Part shown: piece after piece, positions 9,095-17,175 of the stretch
Layout: each line of letters begins with the position of its first letter
Numbering within the stretch: position 1 is the first letter of the stretch
Assembly (NCBI GenBank): GCA_965659115.1
Contig: CBFHUP010000001.1
Span: forward strand, 31,128 to 95,127
DNA length: 64,000 nucleotides
Source of the DNA: UBA8752 sp965659115
GTDB lineage: Bacteria > Bacteroidota > Bacteroidia > Flavobacteriales_D > Sanyastnellaceae
Direction: 5' to 3'
Translations under genes and position numbers: made by a program
Notes under the pieces: model-generated
Databases searched by the model: none
Told to the model about the DNA's origin: nothing
Seen by the model: only the letters and a program-made list of their open reading frames with translations

Positions 9095-9127
9095 AAAAAA
9101 AAGCCAGTTCTTTCAAGAACCGGCTTT
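9095..9127 (-). terminator. Intrinsic terminator of the DUF2795 gene
   Basis: On the minus strand an AAGCCGGTTCTT arm (9127-9116) pairs with AAGAACTGGCTT (about 9113-9101), with one mismatch. A run of eight T follows (complement of 9095-9102). It lies 20 bp past the stop of the DUF2795 gene. It could also slow transcription from the aspartokinase gene, but the plus-strand T run is only TTT. Confidence 0.75.
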
Positions 9128-9147
9128 CTCTGCGAGGCGCAGCAATG

Positions 9148-9369
9148 TCAATATTCGTCTTCATTGAAGAAGAAATCTTCCTTCGACGGATAGTCGGGCC
9201 AGATGTCTTCAATGGTATCATAAGTCTCCTGGTCATCTTCGATGTGCTGCAGGTTCTCTACCACTTCGAGGGGGGCACCCGTTCGCATGGCGAAATCAAT
9301 CAGCTCATCCTTTGTGGCAGGCCAAGGAGCGTCTTCGAGATAGGAGGCAAGTTCAAGTGTCCAATACAT
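9148..9369 (-). CDS. DUF2795 family protein
   Basis: A 73-residue acidic protein. It begins MYWTLELASYLEDAPWPATK and continues with ELIDFAMRTGAPLEVVENLQ, the core of DUF2795, a small helical family whose members are common and highly conserved in Bacteroidota. The second half is rich in Asp and Glu (DDQETYDTIEDIWPDYPSKE). No function is known; its acidity and size suggest a protein-interaction role rather than catalysis. It stands alone: a consensus promoter lies 23 bp upstream and a strong terminator follows, so it is probably a monocistronic and well-expressed gene. Confidence 0.85.
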   Translation of the reverse strand: MYWTLELASYLEDAPWPATKDELIDFAMRTGAPLEVVENLQHIEDDQETYDTIEDIWPDYPSKEDFFFNEDEY

Positions 9370-9391
9370 GGTGTGTCACATTTGGGCGCGG

Positions 9392-9421
9392 CAAAAGTAA
9401 CCGAGTCTACATTCTGTGCAA
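9392..9421 (-). promoter_or_regulatory. Promoter of the DUF2795 gene
   Basis: On the minus strand TTG (9421-9419), 19 bases, then TACTTTTG (9399-9392). This is an exact match to the Bacteroidota housekeeping pattern TTG - N17-23 - TAnnTTTG. It lies between the adenosyltransferase stop and the DUF2795 ATG at 9369, so the leader would be about 15-20 nt. Confidence 0.65.
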
Positions 9422-9453
9422 GCCTTACGCGCATTGAGCGCAAAATGTTTGGC

Positions 9454-10011
9454 TCAAGAGCCAGAATTCTTGTCCCGTGGCCACTTTTCTTCGACCGTGC
9501 CTTCGGAATGGGCAGCCCACCGTCCGAGTGTAAAGAGCGCATCGCTGAGTCTGTTGAGGTAGCGCATGGCGTCAGCAGACTGCACAATGAGCCGGTCCAA
9601 AGCGACGGCCCTCCGTTCTGCCCTGCGGCAAATGGTGCGGGCCACATGGCATGCAGAGACAGCAGGGGATCCGCCGGGCAGCACAAAGTGGCGCAGCGGC
9701 GGCAAGTCCTGCTCCAGTCCGTCGATCCAGTGCTCCAGGCTTTCTACGTCGGCGGCATCCACCTTGGGTTGCCCTTCGCGTGGCCCATTGGGGTCGGCGA
9801 ACATGCCTCCAATGCGAAACAGGTGATCTTGGACGTTCCTCAAGTCTTCTCGCTGAGGCGCAAGCGTGGCATGGTCCAGTGTGGCACCGATGACTGCATT
9901 GAGTTCATCAATGGTTCCGTAGGCTTCGATTCGGGCGTCGTCCTTGTGGACTCGGGACCCATCAAACAACGACGTTTCACCACCGTCTCCGGTTCGGGTA
10001 TAAATGCGCAT
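9454..10011 (-). CDS. PduO-type cob(I)alamin adenosyltransferase
   Basis: A 185-residue enzyme that transfers the adenosyl group of ATP to cob(I)alamin, giving the coenzyme form of B12. The start MRIYTRTGDGGETSLFDGSR is the family's ATP-binding N-terminus (TRTGDGG). The helix region has IDELNAVIG (the conserved DELN), and FVLPGGSPAVSACHVARTIC followed by RRAERR, the ATP-binding signature. YLNRLSDALFTLGRW ends the bundle. The ATG at 10011 is right for the family; an upstream codon at 10038 is not needed. Its presence with methylmalonyl-CoA epimerase in the same window fits a B12-dependent methylmalonyl-CoA mutase elsewhere. Divergent from the dCMP deaminase gene. Confidence 0.93.
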   Translation of the reverse strand: MRIYTRTGDGGETSLFDGSRVHKDDARIEAYGTIDELNAVIGATLDHATLAPQREDLRNVQDHLFRIGGMFADPNGPREGQPKVDAADVESLEHWIDGLEQDLPPLRHFVLPGGSPAVSACHVARTICRRAERRAVALDRLIVQSADAMRYLNRLSDALFTLGRWAAHSEGTVEEKWPRDKNSGS

Positions 10012-10061
10012 GCTGCAAAGGTGCACCCTGAAACACAACCGATGTCAAGGCAGGGGCAGGG

Positions 10062-10517
10062 ATGCGGGACGGCCCCTACCTTCGTTGGGTGGATGTCGAG
10101 AAGCAAAGCCGTTACGACAGGGCATATTTGAGGATGGCGCGCGAGTGGGCTGCCTTGTCCCATTGTCAGCGAAAGCAGGTCGGTGCGCTGATCGTGCGCG
10201 ACGGCATGATCGTCTCTGACGGATACAATGGCACGCCCAGCGGTATGCCCAACGCCTGCGAAAATGATGCCGGTGAAACGCATTGGTATGTGCTTCATGC
10301 CGAGGCCAATGCCATCACCAAACTGGCCAGGTCATCGCACACCGCTCAAGGCGCGACGCTCTACATCACCCTGTCTCCATGTCGGGAATGCGCCAAGCTC
10401 ATTCACCAGGCTGGCATTCGCCGGTTGGTCTACATCGACGCCTATAAAGACGACTCTGGTTTGAAGTTCTTGAACCAAGCAGGGGTTCAAACTGTACGAT
10501 ACTCAGATGTCCACTGA
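10062..10517 (+). CDS. dCMP deaminase (ComEB-type zinc deaminase)
   Basis: A 151-residue zinc-dependent deaminase. The zinc and proton-transfer motif HAEANAI and the second motif SPCRECAK (P-C-x-x-C) are both intact, and CQRKQVGALIV and SDGYNGTPSGMPNACE are specific to the dCMP deaminase group. The enzyme converts dCMP to dUMP and feeds thymidylate synthesis. The gene overlaps the start of the S41 protease gene by 11 bp in another frame, so the two are likely expressed together; this pairing is often seen in Bacteroidota. Confidence 0.92.
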   Translation: MRDGPYLRWVDVEKQSRYDRAYLRMAREWAALSHCQRKQVGALIVRDGMIVSDGYNGTPSGMPNACENDAGETHWYVLHAEANAITKLARSSHTAQGATLYITLSPCRECAKLIHQAGIRRLVYIDAYKDDSGLKFLNQAGVQTVRYSDVH

Positions 10518-12180
10518 ACGTCCTCCTGTCCCCCGCGCCTGGCTGCCACTGGCCTTGGGTGTTGCCCTCATGTTGGGAGCGTATTTGGGCCGAAGTCTCA
10601 ACCGCGAACAGGCCATTTGGAGTGTGCAAGGGCCGGCCTACGTGCCGACGGGCCAGGTGTTGTCGTCTGTCCTGGACCGCATCGACCGCATGTATGTGGA
10701 TCCGGTGGACCGTTCTCGGTTGACAGAAGTGGCGATCGATGCCATCCTCGATGAATTGGATCCCCACAGCGATTGGTTCAGCAGTGCTGAACTCGCGGCC
10801 ATGGCAGAGCCCATGGAAGGCAACTTCGAAGGCATCGGCGTGGAGTTTCTGCTACAGAACGATACCATCATGGTGGTGACCCCCATTCCAGGTGGCCCGA
10901 GTGAAGAAGCCGGGGTATTGGCTGGCGACCGCATTGTGGAGGTTGACGATTCGGTCATTGCAGGATCGGGGTTGACCAATTCTAAGGTGATGAAATTGCT
11001 CAAAGGGCCGGCCGGAACCAGCGTTAGGCTCGGGCTCCGCCGCCCGGGTGCCCCAGGATCTGATTCTGTGGCTGTGAGCATTCGGCGTGGACGCATTCCC
11101 ATTCACAGTGTGGTGTCGGCCGAAATCCTCGGTGACATTGGGTACCTGAAGGTCATCCGCTTCGCGCGCAACACCCACGAAGAGTTTGAAGCGGCGCTCT
11201 ACGCACTGCGCGATGCGGGGGCCCAACGGTTTGTGCTGGACTTGCGGGGCAATGGTGGCGGCTATCTGCACGCCGCGGTGCCCATGGTGGAGCATTTCTT
11301 GGAAAAAGGAGACCTCGTCGTCTACACAGAAGGCACCGCCCAACCCCGGCGCGAATACGTGACCGACCGTCCGGGCGCGTTCCGCTCGGAACCACTGGTG
11401 ATCATGGTGGACGAAGGCAGCGCTTCCGCAAGCGAAATTTTTGCTGGGGCGATTCAAGACCACGACCGCGGGGTTGTGGTGGGGCGCAGGACTTTCGGCA
11501 AAGGATTGGTCCAAGAGGAGTTTCCGGTGGCCGACCGCGGCGCTCTCAGATTGACGGTAGCCCGGTATTACACCCCCAGCGGACGGTCCATACAGCGGCC
11601 CTACGGCAAAGGGGTGGACTACGAAGAAGAATGGCGGGAGCGGGAGGAGCGCGGAGAGTACCTCGAGGAAGACAGCGTGTATCAGGTAGATTCACTGGCT
11701 TTCATGACCCGAGCGGGACGCACTGTGTTTGGCGGGGGCGGCATTGCCCCAGATGTATTTGTGCCCCTCGATACCGGCAGTTATCCGGCGTCATTCCGGG
11801 AGTTGGTCTACGCGGGCCGAATCCGTGAACACGCCTTCCAACTCACTGAAGAAAAGCGCTCAGAATTCATCGCCATGGGCGGAGTGGTGTCTTTTTTGAA
11901 TGAAGTCGACAGTGGCTACGACCTCGGGGCATCCATGCTGATTGACGAGACCTACCTTCCAGAAGAGGGCCGTGCCCGTGCCGAAGACCTGATCCGCAGA
12001 AGGATTGTGGAGCGCATAGCTCACAATGTCTGGGGTGAGAGTGCTGGCTACAGGTCGGTCTTGGGTTGGGACAACGAATGGCAAGCGGCGCAGAACGTGT
12101 TCGGAGAGATCGCCGTGTTATTGGCACCAGAACCCCCTGCGCCCATGCCTGCCGTCACAGAGCCCGAGCAGAACGATTAA
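10507..12180 (+). CDS. S41 family C-terminal processing peptidase (CtpA/Prc-like)
   Basis: A 557-residue periplasmic serine protease. An N-terminal membrane anchor spans about residues 11-28. Next come the YVDPVDRSRL / LDPHSDWF block typical of CtpA, a PDZ domain at about 105-195, and the peptidase core. The catalytic dyad is visible as EGSASASE (Ser305 or Ser307 region) and FGKGLVQ (Lys332), with LDLRGNGGG at 245-252. The C-terminal 150 residues are a helical extension. Such proteases trim or degrade envelope proteins after recognising their C-terminus through the PDZ domain. It overlaps the deaminase gene by 11 bp and is followed 36 bp later by the dismutase gene. Confidence 0.93.
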   Translation: MSTERPPVPRAWLPLALGVALMLGAYLGRSLNREQAIWSVQGPAYVPTGQVLSSVLDRIDRMYVDPVDRSRLTEVAIDAILDELDPHSDWFSSAELAAMAEPMEGNFEGIGVEFLLQNDTIMVVTPIPGGPSEEAGVLAGDRIVEVDDSVIAGSGLTNSKVMKLLKGPAGTSVRLGLRRPGAPGSDSVAVSIRRGRIPIHSVVSAEILGDIGYLKVIRFARNTHEEFEAALYALRDAGAQRFVLDLRGNGGGYLHAAVPMVEHFLEKGDLVVYTEGTAQPRREYVTDRPGAFRSEPLVIMVDEGSASASEIFAGAIQDHDRGVVVGRRTFGKGLVQEEFPVADRGALRLTVARYYTPSGRSIQRPYGKGVDYEEEWREREERGEYLEEDSVYQVDSLAFMTRAGRTVFGGGGIAPDVFVPLDTGSYPASFRELVYAGRIREHAFQLTEEKRSEFIAMGGVVSFLNEVDSGYDLGASMLIDETYLPEEGRARAEDLIRRRIVERIAHNVWGESAGYRSVLGWDNEWQAAQNVFGEIAVLLAPEPPAPMPAVTEPEQND

Positions 12181-12216
12181 ATTCGCATCCCCAACAACCC
12201 CCTCAATTTCACCTCT

Positions 12217-12822
12217 ATGTCTTTTGAACTCCCCGCACTTCCTTACGCCTACGATGCCCTCGAGCCCCACATCGACGCGCGAACCATGGAAATTCACCAC
12301 GGAAAGCACCACGCCGGATACACTGCAAAACTCAACGCAGCGGTTGAAGGAACAGACCTTGCTGGAAAGTCCATTGAGGACTTGTGCGGCCAACACGCCG
12401 ACAATGGCGCGGTCCGCAACAACGGAGGAGGGTACTACAACCACAACATGTTCTGGACGAGCATGTCACCCAACGGTGGCGGGGCTCCTTCAGGCGACTT
12501 GGGAGCGGCCATCGATGCCGCTTTTGGTAGCTATGATGGGTTCAAAGAAGCTTTTGCAGCAGCAGCAGCAACACGTTTCGGCAGTGGCTGGGCTTGGCTG
12601 TGTGTCAAGGACGGTGCCCTCGAGGTGTGTTCTTCAGCCAACCAAGACAACCCTCTGATGGCCGGCGTAGGATGCGGTGGACACCCCATCCTCGGTCTCG
12701 ACGTTTGGGAGCACGCGTATTATCTGAATTACCAGAATCGCCGTCCTGACTACATCGCGGCTTTCTTCAATGTGATCGACTGGGACGCGATTTCTGCGCG
12801 TTTCGCGGCCGCCAACGGCTGA
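12217..12822 (+). CDS. sodA: Superoxide dismutase, Mn-type signature
   Basis: A 201-residue cytoplasmic Fe/Mn-family dismutase that converts superoxide to oxygen and hydrogen peroxide. Metal ligands are His27 (EIHHGKHH), His76 (NHNMFW), Asp162 and His166 (LDVWEHAYY). Two residues that separate the metal types point to manganese: Gly72, four residues before His76, where iron enzymes have Gln, and Gln143 in ANQDNPLM as in E. coli SodA. Cambialistic enzymes of Bacteroidota can break this rule, so the metal is an inference. It has no signal peptide. It lies between the S41 protease and ispD on the same strand. Confidence 0.93.
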   Translation: MSFELPALPYAYDALEPHIDARTMEIHHGKHHAGYTAKLNAAVEGTDLAGKSIEDLCGQHADNGAVRNNGGGYYNHNMFWTSMSPNGGGAPSGDLGAAIDAAFGSYDGFKEAFAAAAATRFGSGWAWLCVKDGALEVCSSANQDNPLMAGVGCGGHPILGLDVWEHAYYLNYQNRRPDYIAAFFNVIDWDAISARFAAANG

Positions 12823-12838
12823 TTTTTTTCTGCGCCGC

Positions 12839-13534
12839 ATGCGATACCTCATTCTCGTCGCGGGCGGCACAGGCACCCGCATGAACCGGCCGGTCGCCAA
12901 GCAGTTTTTACCGCTTGGGGGCCGGCCGGTGATCGTGCACACCTTGGACAGATTCCGGGAGGCTTTTCCCGAGCTACATGTGGTGTTGGTGCTCCACGAG
13001 AGCCTTCACCCAGCATGGGAAGAGGTGGTGAGGGCCCACCCGCAAGCACGCGTAGACTGCGTCGTCAATGGAGGAGCCGAACGGTTTCACTCGGTCCGTC
13101 AAGGGTTGGCCGCACTGCCCAACGGGCAGGGTTTGGTGGGCATCCACGATGCGGTGCGGCCCTTTGCAGAGGTCGAGACCATCAAGCGGTGTTACGCCGC
13201 TGCAGAGGAAACGGGCGCTGCTGTCCCTGTGGTTCCAGTAAAAGACACCATTCGCCAAGTGGGGGCGCAGGGCAGTGCACCCCTCAACCGTGCAGAATTG
13301 CGCGCAGTACAAACACCACAGGTGTTCTCCCTGTCCCGGCTTCGCGTGGCTTACGAAGTGGGCTACGAAGACCACTTTACTGACGATGCGTCGGTCTGGG
13401 AGTTTGGCGGGAGCGTTGTCACCCTCGTCGAAGGTGACCTGCACAACATCAAGATCACCACTCCGGAAGATTTGCTGAGTGCCGAGGCTTTTCTCAGCCT
13501 GCGCGCCGCCTCTAACGGAAATCAGCGCGGCTGA
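12839..13534 (+). CDS. ispD: 2-C-methyl-D-erythritol 4-phosphate cytidylyltransferase
   Basis: A 231-residue IspD, which joins CTP and methylerythritol phosphate in the MEP route to isoprenoids. The glycine-rich CTP loop is VAGGTGTRMNRPVAKQFLPL (the family pattern AGxGxRMxxxxPKQF). IHDAVRPF, VVPVKDTIR and RAELRAVQTPQVF carry the substrate site, and DDASVWEFGG and IKITTPEDL the end. The start ATG follows the dismutase stop by 16 bp. The 3' end overlaps the CPBP gene tail to tail by 23 bp. Confidence 0.94.
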   Translation: MRYLILVAGGTGTRMNRPVAKQFLPLGGRPVIVHTLDRFREAFPELHVVLVLHESLHPAWEEVVRAHPQARVDCVVNGGAERFHSVRQGLAALPNGQGLVGIHDAVRPFAEVETIKRCYAAAEETGAAVPVVPVKDTIRQVGAQGSAPLNRAELRAVQTPQVFSLSRLRVAYEVGYEDHFTDDASVWEFGGSVVTLVEGDLHNIKITTPEDLLSAEAFLSLRAASNGNQRG

Positions 13535-14411
13535 CCGCTGGCGTCATTATCCGGTGATAGGCCACCAGGGTGCCGGAAGTCAAGGCGACACTCAACAACA
13601 CGGCCCACGTGTCGACTTCAAAGAGGTCCTCGGTCATGCTGCCAGTGTACCACAAGGTGAGGGCTGCCCCAGCATTGTTGACGAAGTGCGCGACCATTCC
13701 CGGGATAAGGCTTCCGCTGCGGTAAGCAAACCATCCGAAAAGTGCCCCAAGGAACAGGCGCGGCAAGAATCCATAGAATTGAAAGTGAATGGCGCTGAAG
13801 ATGACTGAGGCTATGGCGATGCCAATCCAAGGCTTGCCAGTGGTCTTGATGAGCAGCGGCTGAAGTGCACCGCGAAAAGCCAGCTCCTCGAACACAGCAG
13901 GCACCAAGGCAACACTGATGATCACAATGATGCGCCGCGGACCTTCCGCGGTCACCAAGAAGGCCGTGACCTTTTCGAGCATCTCTTCAATCGGTTTGAG
14001 CACAGCTTCCAAATCTGAACCTTCGGGGATGGCCCAAACGTTCCACTCGTAGGTCAGGGCCATCAGGGGTGAAGAAAACACCGTAGCCAGCACGACCATG
14101 ATCAATCCCCATGGCGCCAAAGCCCGGCGCGATGGGATCAATCCTGCGGGGACCGACCCTTTCCACAAGGCAGAAGCCACCAAAACCGCTCCGCCAAAAC
14201 CCAAAGCCTGGCTGATGAGGTTTTGAAGGTGCAATTGCCACCAGTCGCTGTCCGAGCTCGGCATGACACCCACCGAAATGTTGCTCACGGTCTCCGAAAA
14301 GAAGAGGGGGGCAATAAAGGCGGCCAGCACCGAGGCCATGGCAGAGCACACAAAGAGGAGTCCGAGAAAGATGAGCGCACGGCTGAGCGCTTGAATTCGT
14401 TCGCTGTTCAC
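13512..14411 (-). CDS. CPBP family intramembrane glutamic protease
   Basis: A 299-residue integral membrane protein of the CPBP (Rce1-like) family. The first motif, VFEELAFRG, holds the paired glutamates and the arginine; the second, FSAIHFQFYGFLPR, holds the conserved histidine; the third is HFVNNAGAA. Six to eight hydrophobic segments surround them. Family members cleave prenylated proteins in eukaryotes and serve in bacteriocin immunity or maturation in bacteria; the substrate here is unknown. The start codon is GTG at 14411, with no earlier in-frame ATG before the dusB stop 10 bp upstream. It is probably the last gene of the dusB transcript. Confidence 0.85.
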   Translation of the reverse strand: MNSERIQALSRALIFLGLLFVCSAMASVLAAFIAPLFFSETVSNISVGVMPSSDSDWWQLHLQNLISQALGFGGAVLVASALWKGSVPAGLIPSRRALAPWGLIMVVLATVFSSPLMALTYEWNVWAIPEGSDLEAVLKPIEEMLEKVTAFLVTAEGPRRIIVIISVALVPAVFEELAFRGALQPLLIKTTGKPWIGIAIASVIFSAIHFQFYGFLPRLFLGALFGWFAYRSGSLIPGMVAHFVNNAGAALTLWYTGSMTEDLFEVDTWAVLLSVALTSGTLVAYHRIMTPAVSRADFR

Positions 14412-14420
14412 GGTGTGAAT

Positions 14421-15416
14421 CTAAGCCTTGGGGATGCCGTCTGCATAAGCTTCGGCGACCTTGTCGAGCTCTGCATGCAGCGCCGCCGGACTTTCCTCCG
14501 TGACCAGGACCAATCGGTGCTGCTTGAAGTGGGGGAGACCTCTGAAGTAGTTGGCATAGTGGCGGCGCATTTCAACCACGCCGAGCCTTTCGCCCTTCCA
14601 TTCGAGGCTGTGCACCAAGTGGGCCCGCGCAGCTTCCACCCGGTCGGAAACGGTGGGGGCAGCCAGGTGTTCACCAGTGGCGAAATAGTGCTTGATTTCA
14701 TCAAAAATCCATGGGTTGCCAATGCTCCCCCTGCCGATCATGATGCCATCCACCCCGTATTCATTGCGGTAGGCGAGCGCCTTTTCTGGGGTGTCGATGT
14801 CTCCGTTTCCAAAGACGGGGATGTGCATGTTGGGGTTCTCCTTGACAGCCCGAATCAAGGACCAATCTGCCTCGCCTTTGTACATCTGAGCTCGGGTGCG
14901 GCCGTGGATGGAAATGGCTTGGATCCCCACATCTTGAAGGCGTTCGGCGACCTCCACGATGTACTTGGAATTGTCATCCCAACCGAGGCGGGTCTTGACT
15001 GTGACAGGCAATCCCACCGCATCCACAATCTCCTTGGTCATGGAGACCATTTTTGGGATGTCCTGCAGGATGCCCGCGCCCGCGCCTTTGCAGGCGACCT
15101 TTTTGACCGGACATCCATAGTTGATGTCCAGTACGTCGGGCCCAGATGCCGCTGTGATTTCAGCTGCGCGTCGCATGGAGTCGATTTCCGAACCAAATAT
15201 TTGGATGCCAATGGGCCTTTCTTTCTCGTAGATGTCCAGCTTTTGACGGCTTTTGACGGCATCTCGGATCAATCCTTCAGAGCTGATGAACTCGGTGTAC
15301 ATCATGTCCGCACCGTGCTTTTTGCAGAGGGTTCGGAAAGGGGGATCGCTCACATCCTCCATGGGGGCCAGGAGGAGGGGGAATTCGCCGAGTTCTACAG
15401 AGCCAATGCGCACCAT
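14421..15416 (-). CDS. dusB: tRNA-dihydrouridine synthase (DusB type)
   Basis: A 331-residue flavoenzyme that reduces uridines in the tRNA D-loop. LLAPMEDVSDPPFRTLCKKHG is the FMN-binding start and DINYGCPVKKVACKGAGAGI contains the catalytic cysteine in the NxGCP motif. TVKTRLGWDD, SIHGRTRAQMYKG, VFGNGDI and GIMIGRGSIGNPWIF complete the TIM barrel. The strong G-C-P-x-K-K-V signature and the GRGS-GNPW block place it in the DusB/Nif3-like bacterial branch. It starts 9 bp after the stop of the LolC/E-like gene and is followed by the CPBP gene. Confidence 0.94.
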   Translation of the reverse strand: MVRIGSVELGEFPLLLAPMEDVSDPPFRTLCKKHGADMMYTEFISSEGLIRDAVKSRQKLDIYEKERPIGIQIFGSEIDSMRRAAEITAASGPDVLDINYGCPVKKVACKGAGAGILQDIPKMVSMTKEIVDAVGLPVTVKTRLGWDDNSKYIVEVAERLQDVGIQAISIHGRTRAQMYKGEADWSLIRAVKENPNMHIPVFGNGDIDTPEKALAYRNEYGVDGIMIGRGSIGNPWIFDEIKHYFATGEHLAAPTVSDRVEAARAHLVHSLEWKGERLGVVEMRRHYANYFRGLPHFKQHRLVLVTEESPAALHAELDKVAEAYADGIPKA

Positions 15417-15425
15417 GGTGCAAAA

Positions 15426-16670
15426 TTAGCCCGCATCGGGCACCATGCGACGCACGAGGTACGCGACCATGGCTGCACTGAACGTGCCGCCCACACCGAG
15501 GACCACAATTGCCACCCCTAAAACGTCTGCAGCGTGCAGTGAAACAGGGTATGCCGGCACCATTGCTCCTTCCAGACGAACCAGGCCATAACGGTCTTGC
15601 AGCAGCACAAGAGCAACCCCGATGCCGATGCCCGTGACAGCACCAACGGCGTTGATCAACAGCCCTTGCCAGCTGAACACCTGGCGCACTTCGCGCCCTG
15701 TCATACCCATGGCGGTGAGGGTGCTGACGTCGCGCCGCTTGTCCAAGAGCAACATCGTCAGCGCGGCGAGGATGTTAAAGGCGGCCACGACCAAAATGAA
15801 ACTCAGTATCGCGAACGTGGCCCATTTTTCGGCCCGGCTTGTAGCGTGGATCAGGGCGTTTTTTTCCCGGCGTGTGCGGGTTTTGAGCGCCGCAGGCAGC
15901 GCACCGTCCAATGCGGCCCGCAGCTGTTCTTGGCTCCAGCCGGAGGCAGGCACGACCTCTATTCTGGAGACGGCATCAGGCCTTTGAAGCACTTCTTGCG
16001 CAAAGTCCAAACTGCCCACGATGGTCCGAGCGTCGATGTCGGCATTGATCGAGAACGTGCCGCACACCGGCAACCGACCCGAGACCATCATACTTTCAAC
16101 GCCTCCATCGAACAAGCTTCTTCCTTTCATGGAACCCAAGCTTCGACCGCGTTTTGGCGCAGCCACGGTCAAAGTGACGGCCGCATCCGCCTCAATGGGC
16201 AGGCGCATTTCGCGTGCGATCCCCAAGCCGACATAGCCACAAGGCATGCCCAAGGTGTCCTTGTTGAGCTGGGCGCCCCGGATCAACCGGTCTTCTAAAC
16301 CTGTGTAGCGCGCATGCTGTGTATCAAAACCGAGCAGCGTACACACCCTTGGTTCGCCCTGACGGCGCACCACCACATCTTGTTCCAATACCCCGCCAGC
16401 ATGGGCAACTCCCGGGTGAGCTTGGAGGCTGTCGATCCAAGCCGCCGGTATGATGCGGCCTTCGACAGGCAACACGGCCAGTTCAGTATCCAGGCTGGAA
16501 AACAGGTCTTCCACGAGGTCCTCGATGCCGTTGAAAGCACTCAGGATCGCGATCATGGCTGCAGCAACAGCTGCTACGACAAACACCGAGATGCCCGACA
16601 CCAAGTGGATCAGGCGTTGGGATTTTCGGGACCAGAGGTACCGACGGGCGATGTGGAACGGCACGTTCAC
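15426..16670 (-). CDS. LolC/LolE-like ABC transporter permease
   Basis: A 414-residue permease with the topology of lipoprotein-releasing subunits: one helix near residues 25-47 after IARRYLWSRKSQRLIHLVS, a large periplasmic domain to about 265, then three helices at about 285-310, 330-355 and 375-400. The N-terminal IARRYL and the SGISVFVVAAVAAAMI helix are typical of LolC/E. LLDKRRDVSTLTAMGMTGREV is the conserved cytoplasmic coupling loop. LolCDE moves lipoproteins from the inner membrane to LolA. The start codon is GTG at 16670. It follows rbfA by 151 bp, an order common in Bacteroidota. The matching ATPase is not nearby. Confidence 0.88.
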   Translation of the reverse strand: MNVPFHIARRYLWSRKSQRLIHLVSGISVFVVAAVAAAMIAILSAFNGIEDLVEDLFSSLDTELAVLPVEGRIIPAAWIDSLQAHPGVAHAGGVLEQDVVVRRQGEPRVCTLLGFDTQHARYTGLEDRLIRGAQLNKDTLGMPCGYVGLGIAREMRLPIEADAAVTLTVAAPKRGRSLGSMKGRSLFDGGVESMMVSGRLPVCGTFSINADIDARTIVGSLDFAQEVLQRPDAVSRIEVVPASGWSQEQLRAALDGALPAALKTRTRREKNALIHATSRAEKWATFAILSFILVVAAFNILAALTMLLLDKRRDVSTLTAMGMTGREVRQVFSWQGLLINAVGAVTGIGIGVALVLLQDRYGLVRLEGAMVPAYPVSLHAADVLGVAIVVLGVGGTFSAAMVAYLVRRMVPDAG

Positions 16671-16821
16671 CCTGCCAAATTAGGTTCCATAGTCGAGGGG
16701 AATCAACTTTGGTTTTATCCCACCTCATTTTCATCACGGCGCTTTCGCCGACTTGTTGGACTTGGACCTTTCAGCGGGCTTGGTGGGCCAGCTTCGGATT
16801 GCCCTGAGCTGCTTGAGGACT

Positions 16822-17172
16822 TTAGTCGTCTTTGAGCAGGCCGTCGATTTCCTCATAGCGGTCGAGGCTGTCATCGAGGAAGAAGCGCAACTCGGGCATT
16901 TTACGCAAGTGCTTGCCCACTTTGCCGGCGAGCAATTTGCGGATGTGGAAGGCTTCGGCCTCCACCAAAGCGAGGCCTTCTTCGGGTTTGCCCACCGAGG
17001 CGATGGGCATGAAGCTGAGGTAGACCCTTGCCAAAGACAAATCCGGCGTCAACCGCACGGTAGTGACGGTGATGAAATGCCCGCCGAAGCGGATGGAAGC
17101 TTCACGTTGGAGAAGGCTTCCGATTTCTTTTTGGAGCAATGCCGCGAGGCGTTCCTGTCGAATTCCGGCCAT
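16822..17172 (-). CDS. rbfA: Ribosome-binding factor A
   Basis: A 116-residue RbfA, a KH-fold protein needed for late maturation of the 30S subunit and 5' processing of 16S rRNA. MAGIRQERLAALLQKEIGSL is the conserved N-terminal helix. Strands around ITVTTVRLTPDLSLARVYLS follow, then the helix LAGKVGKHLRKMPELRFFLD with the family's R-x-x-P-x-L-x-F motif, and finally DDSLDRYEEIDGLL. The gene begins three bases after the stop of the upstream secreted-protein gene. Confidence 0.95.
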   Translation of the reverse strand: MAGIRQERLAALLQKEIGSLLQREASIRFGGHFITVTTVRLTPDLSLARVYLSFMPIASVGKPEEGLALVEAEAFHIRKLLAGKVGKHLRKMPELRFFLDDSLDRYEEIDGLLKDD

Positions 17173-17175
17173 AGT

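Noticed and set aside
12556..12575. Short AGC-type repeat inside sodA
   Set aside because: It only encodes a run of alanines in a helix of the dismutase.
12026..12658. Frame overlapping the 3' end of the S41 protease gene and sodA
   Set aside because: Rich in Ser, Thr and Pro with no domain; the sodA frame over the same bases has every metal ligand.
15421..15428. TAATTTTG on the minus strand before dusB considered as a promoter
   Set aside because: It matches TAnnTTTG but lies only four bases from the start codon, overlaps the upstream stop and has no -33 element.
14223..15521. Long plus-strand frame opposite dusB and the CPBP gene
   Set aside because: The minus-strand genes have clear family motifs over the same bases; the plus frame has no domain and an odd composition rich in His and Gln, typical of an antisense shadow.
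16671..16821. 151 bp gap between rbfA and the LolC/E-like gene checked for a small gene or RNA
   Set aside because: I see no convincing reading frame, stable hairpin or consensus promoter.
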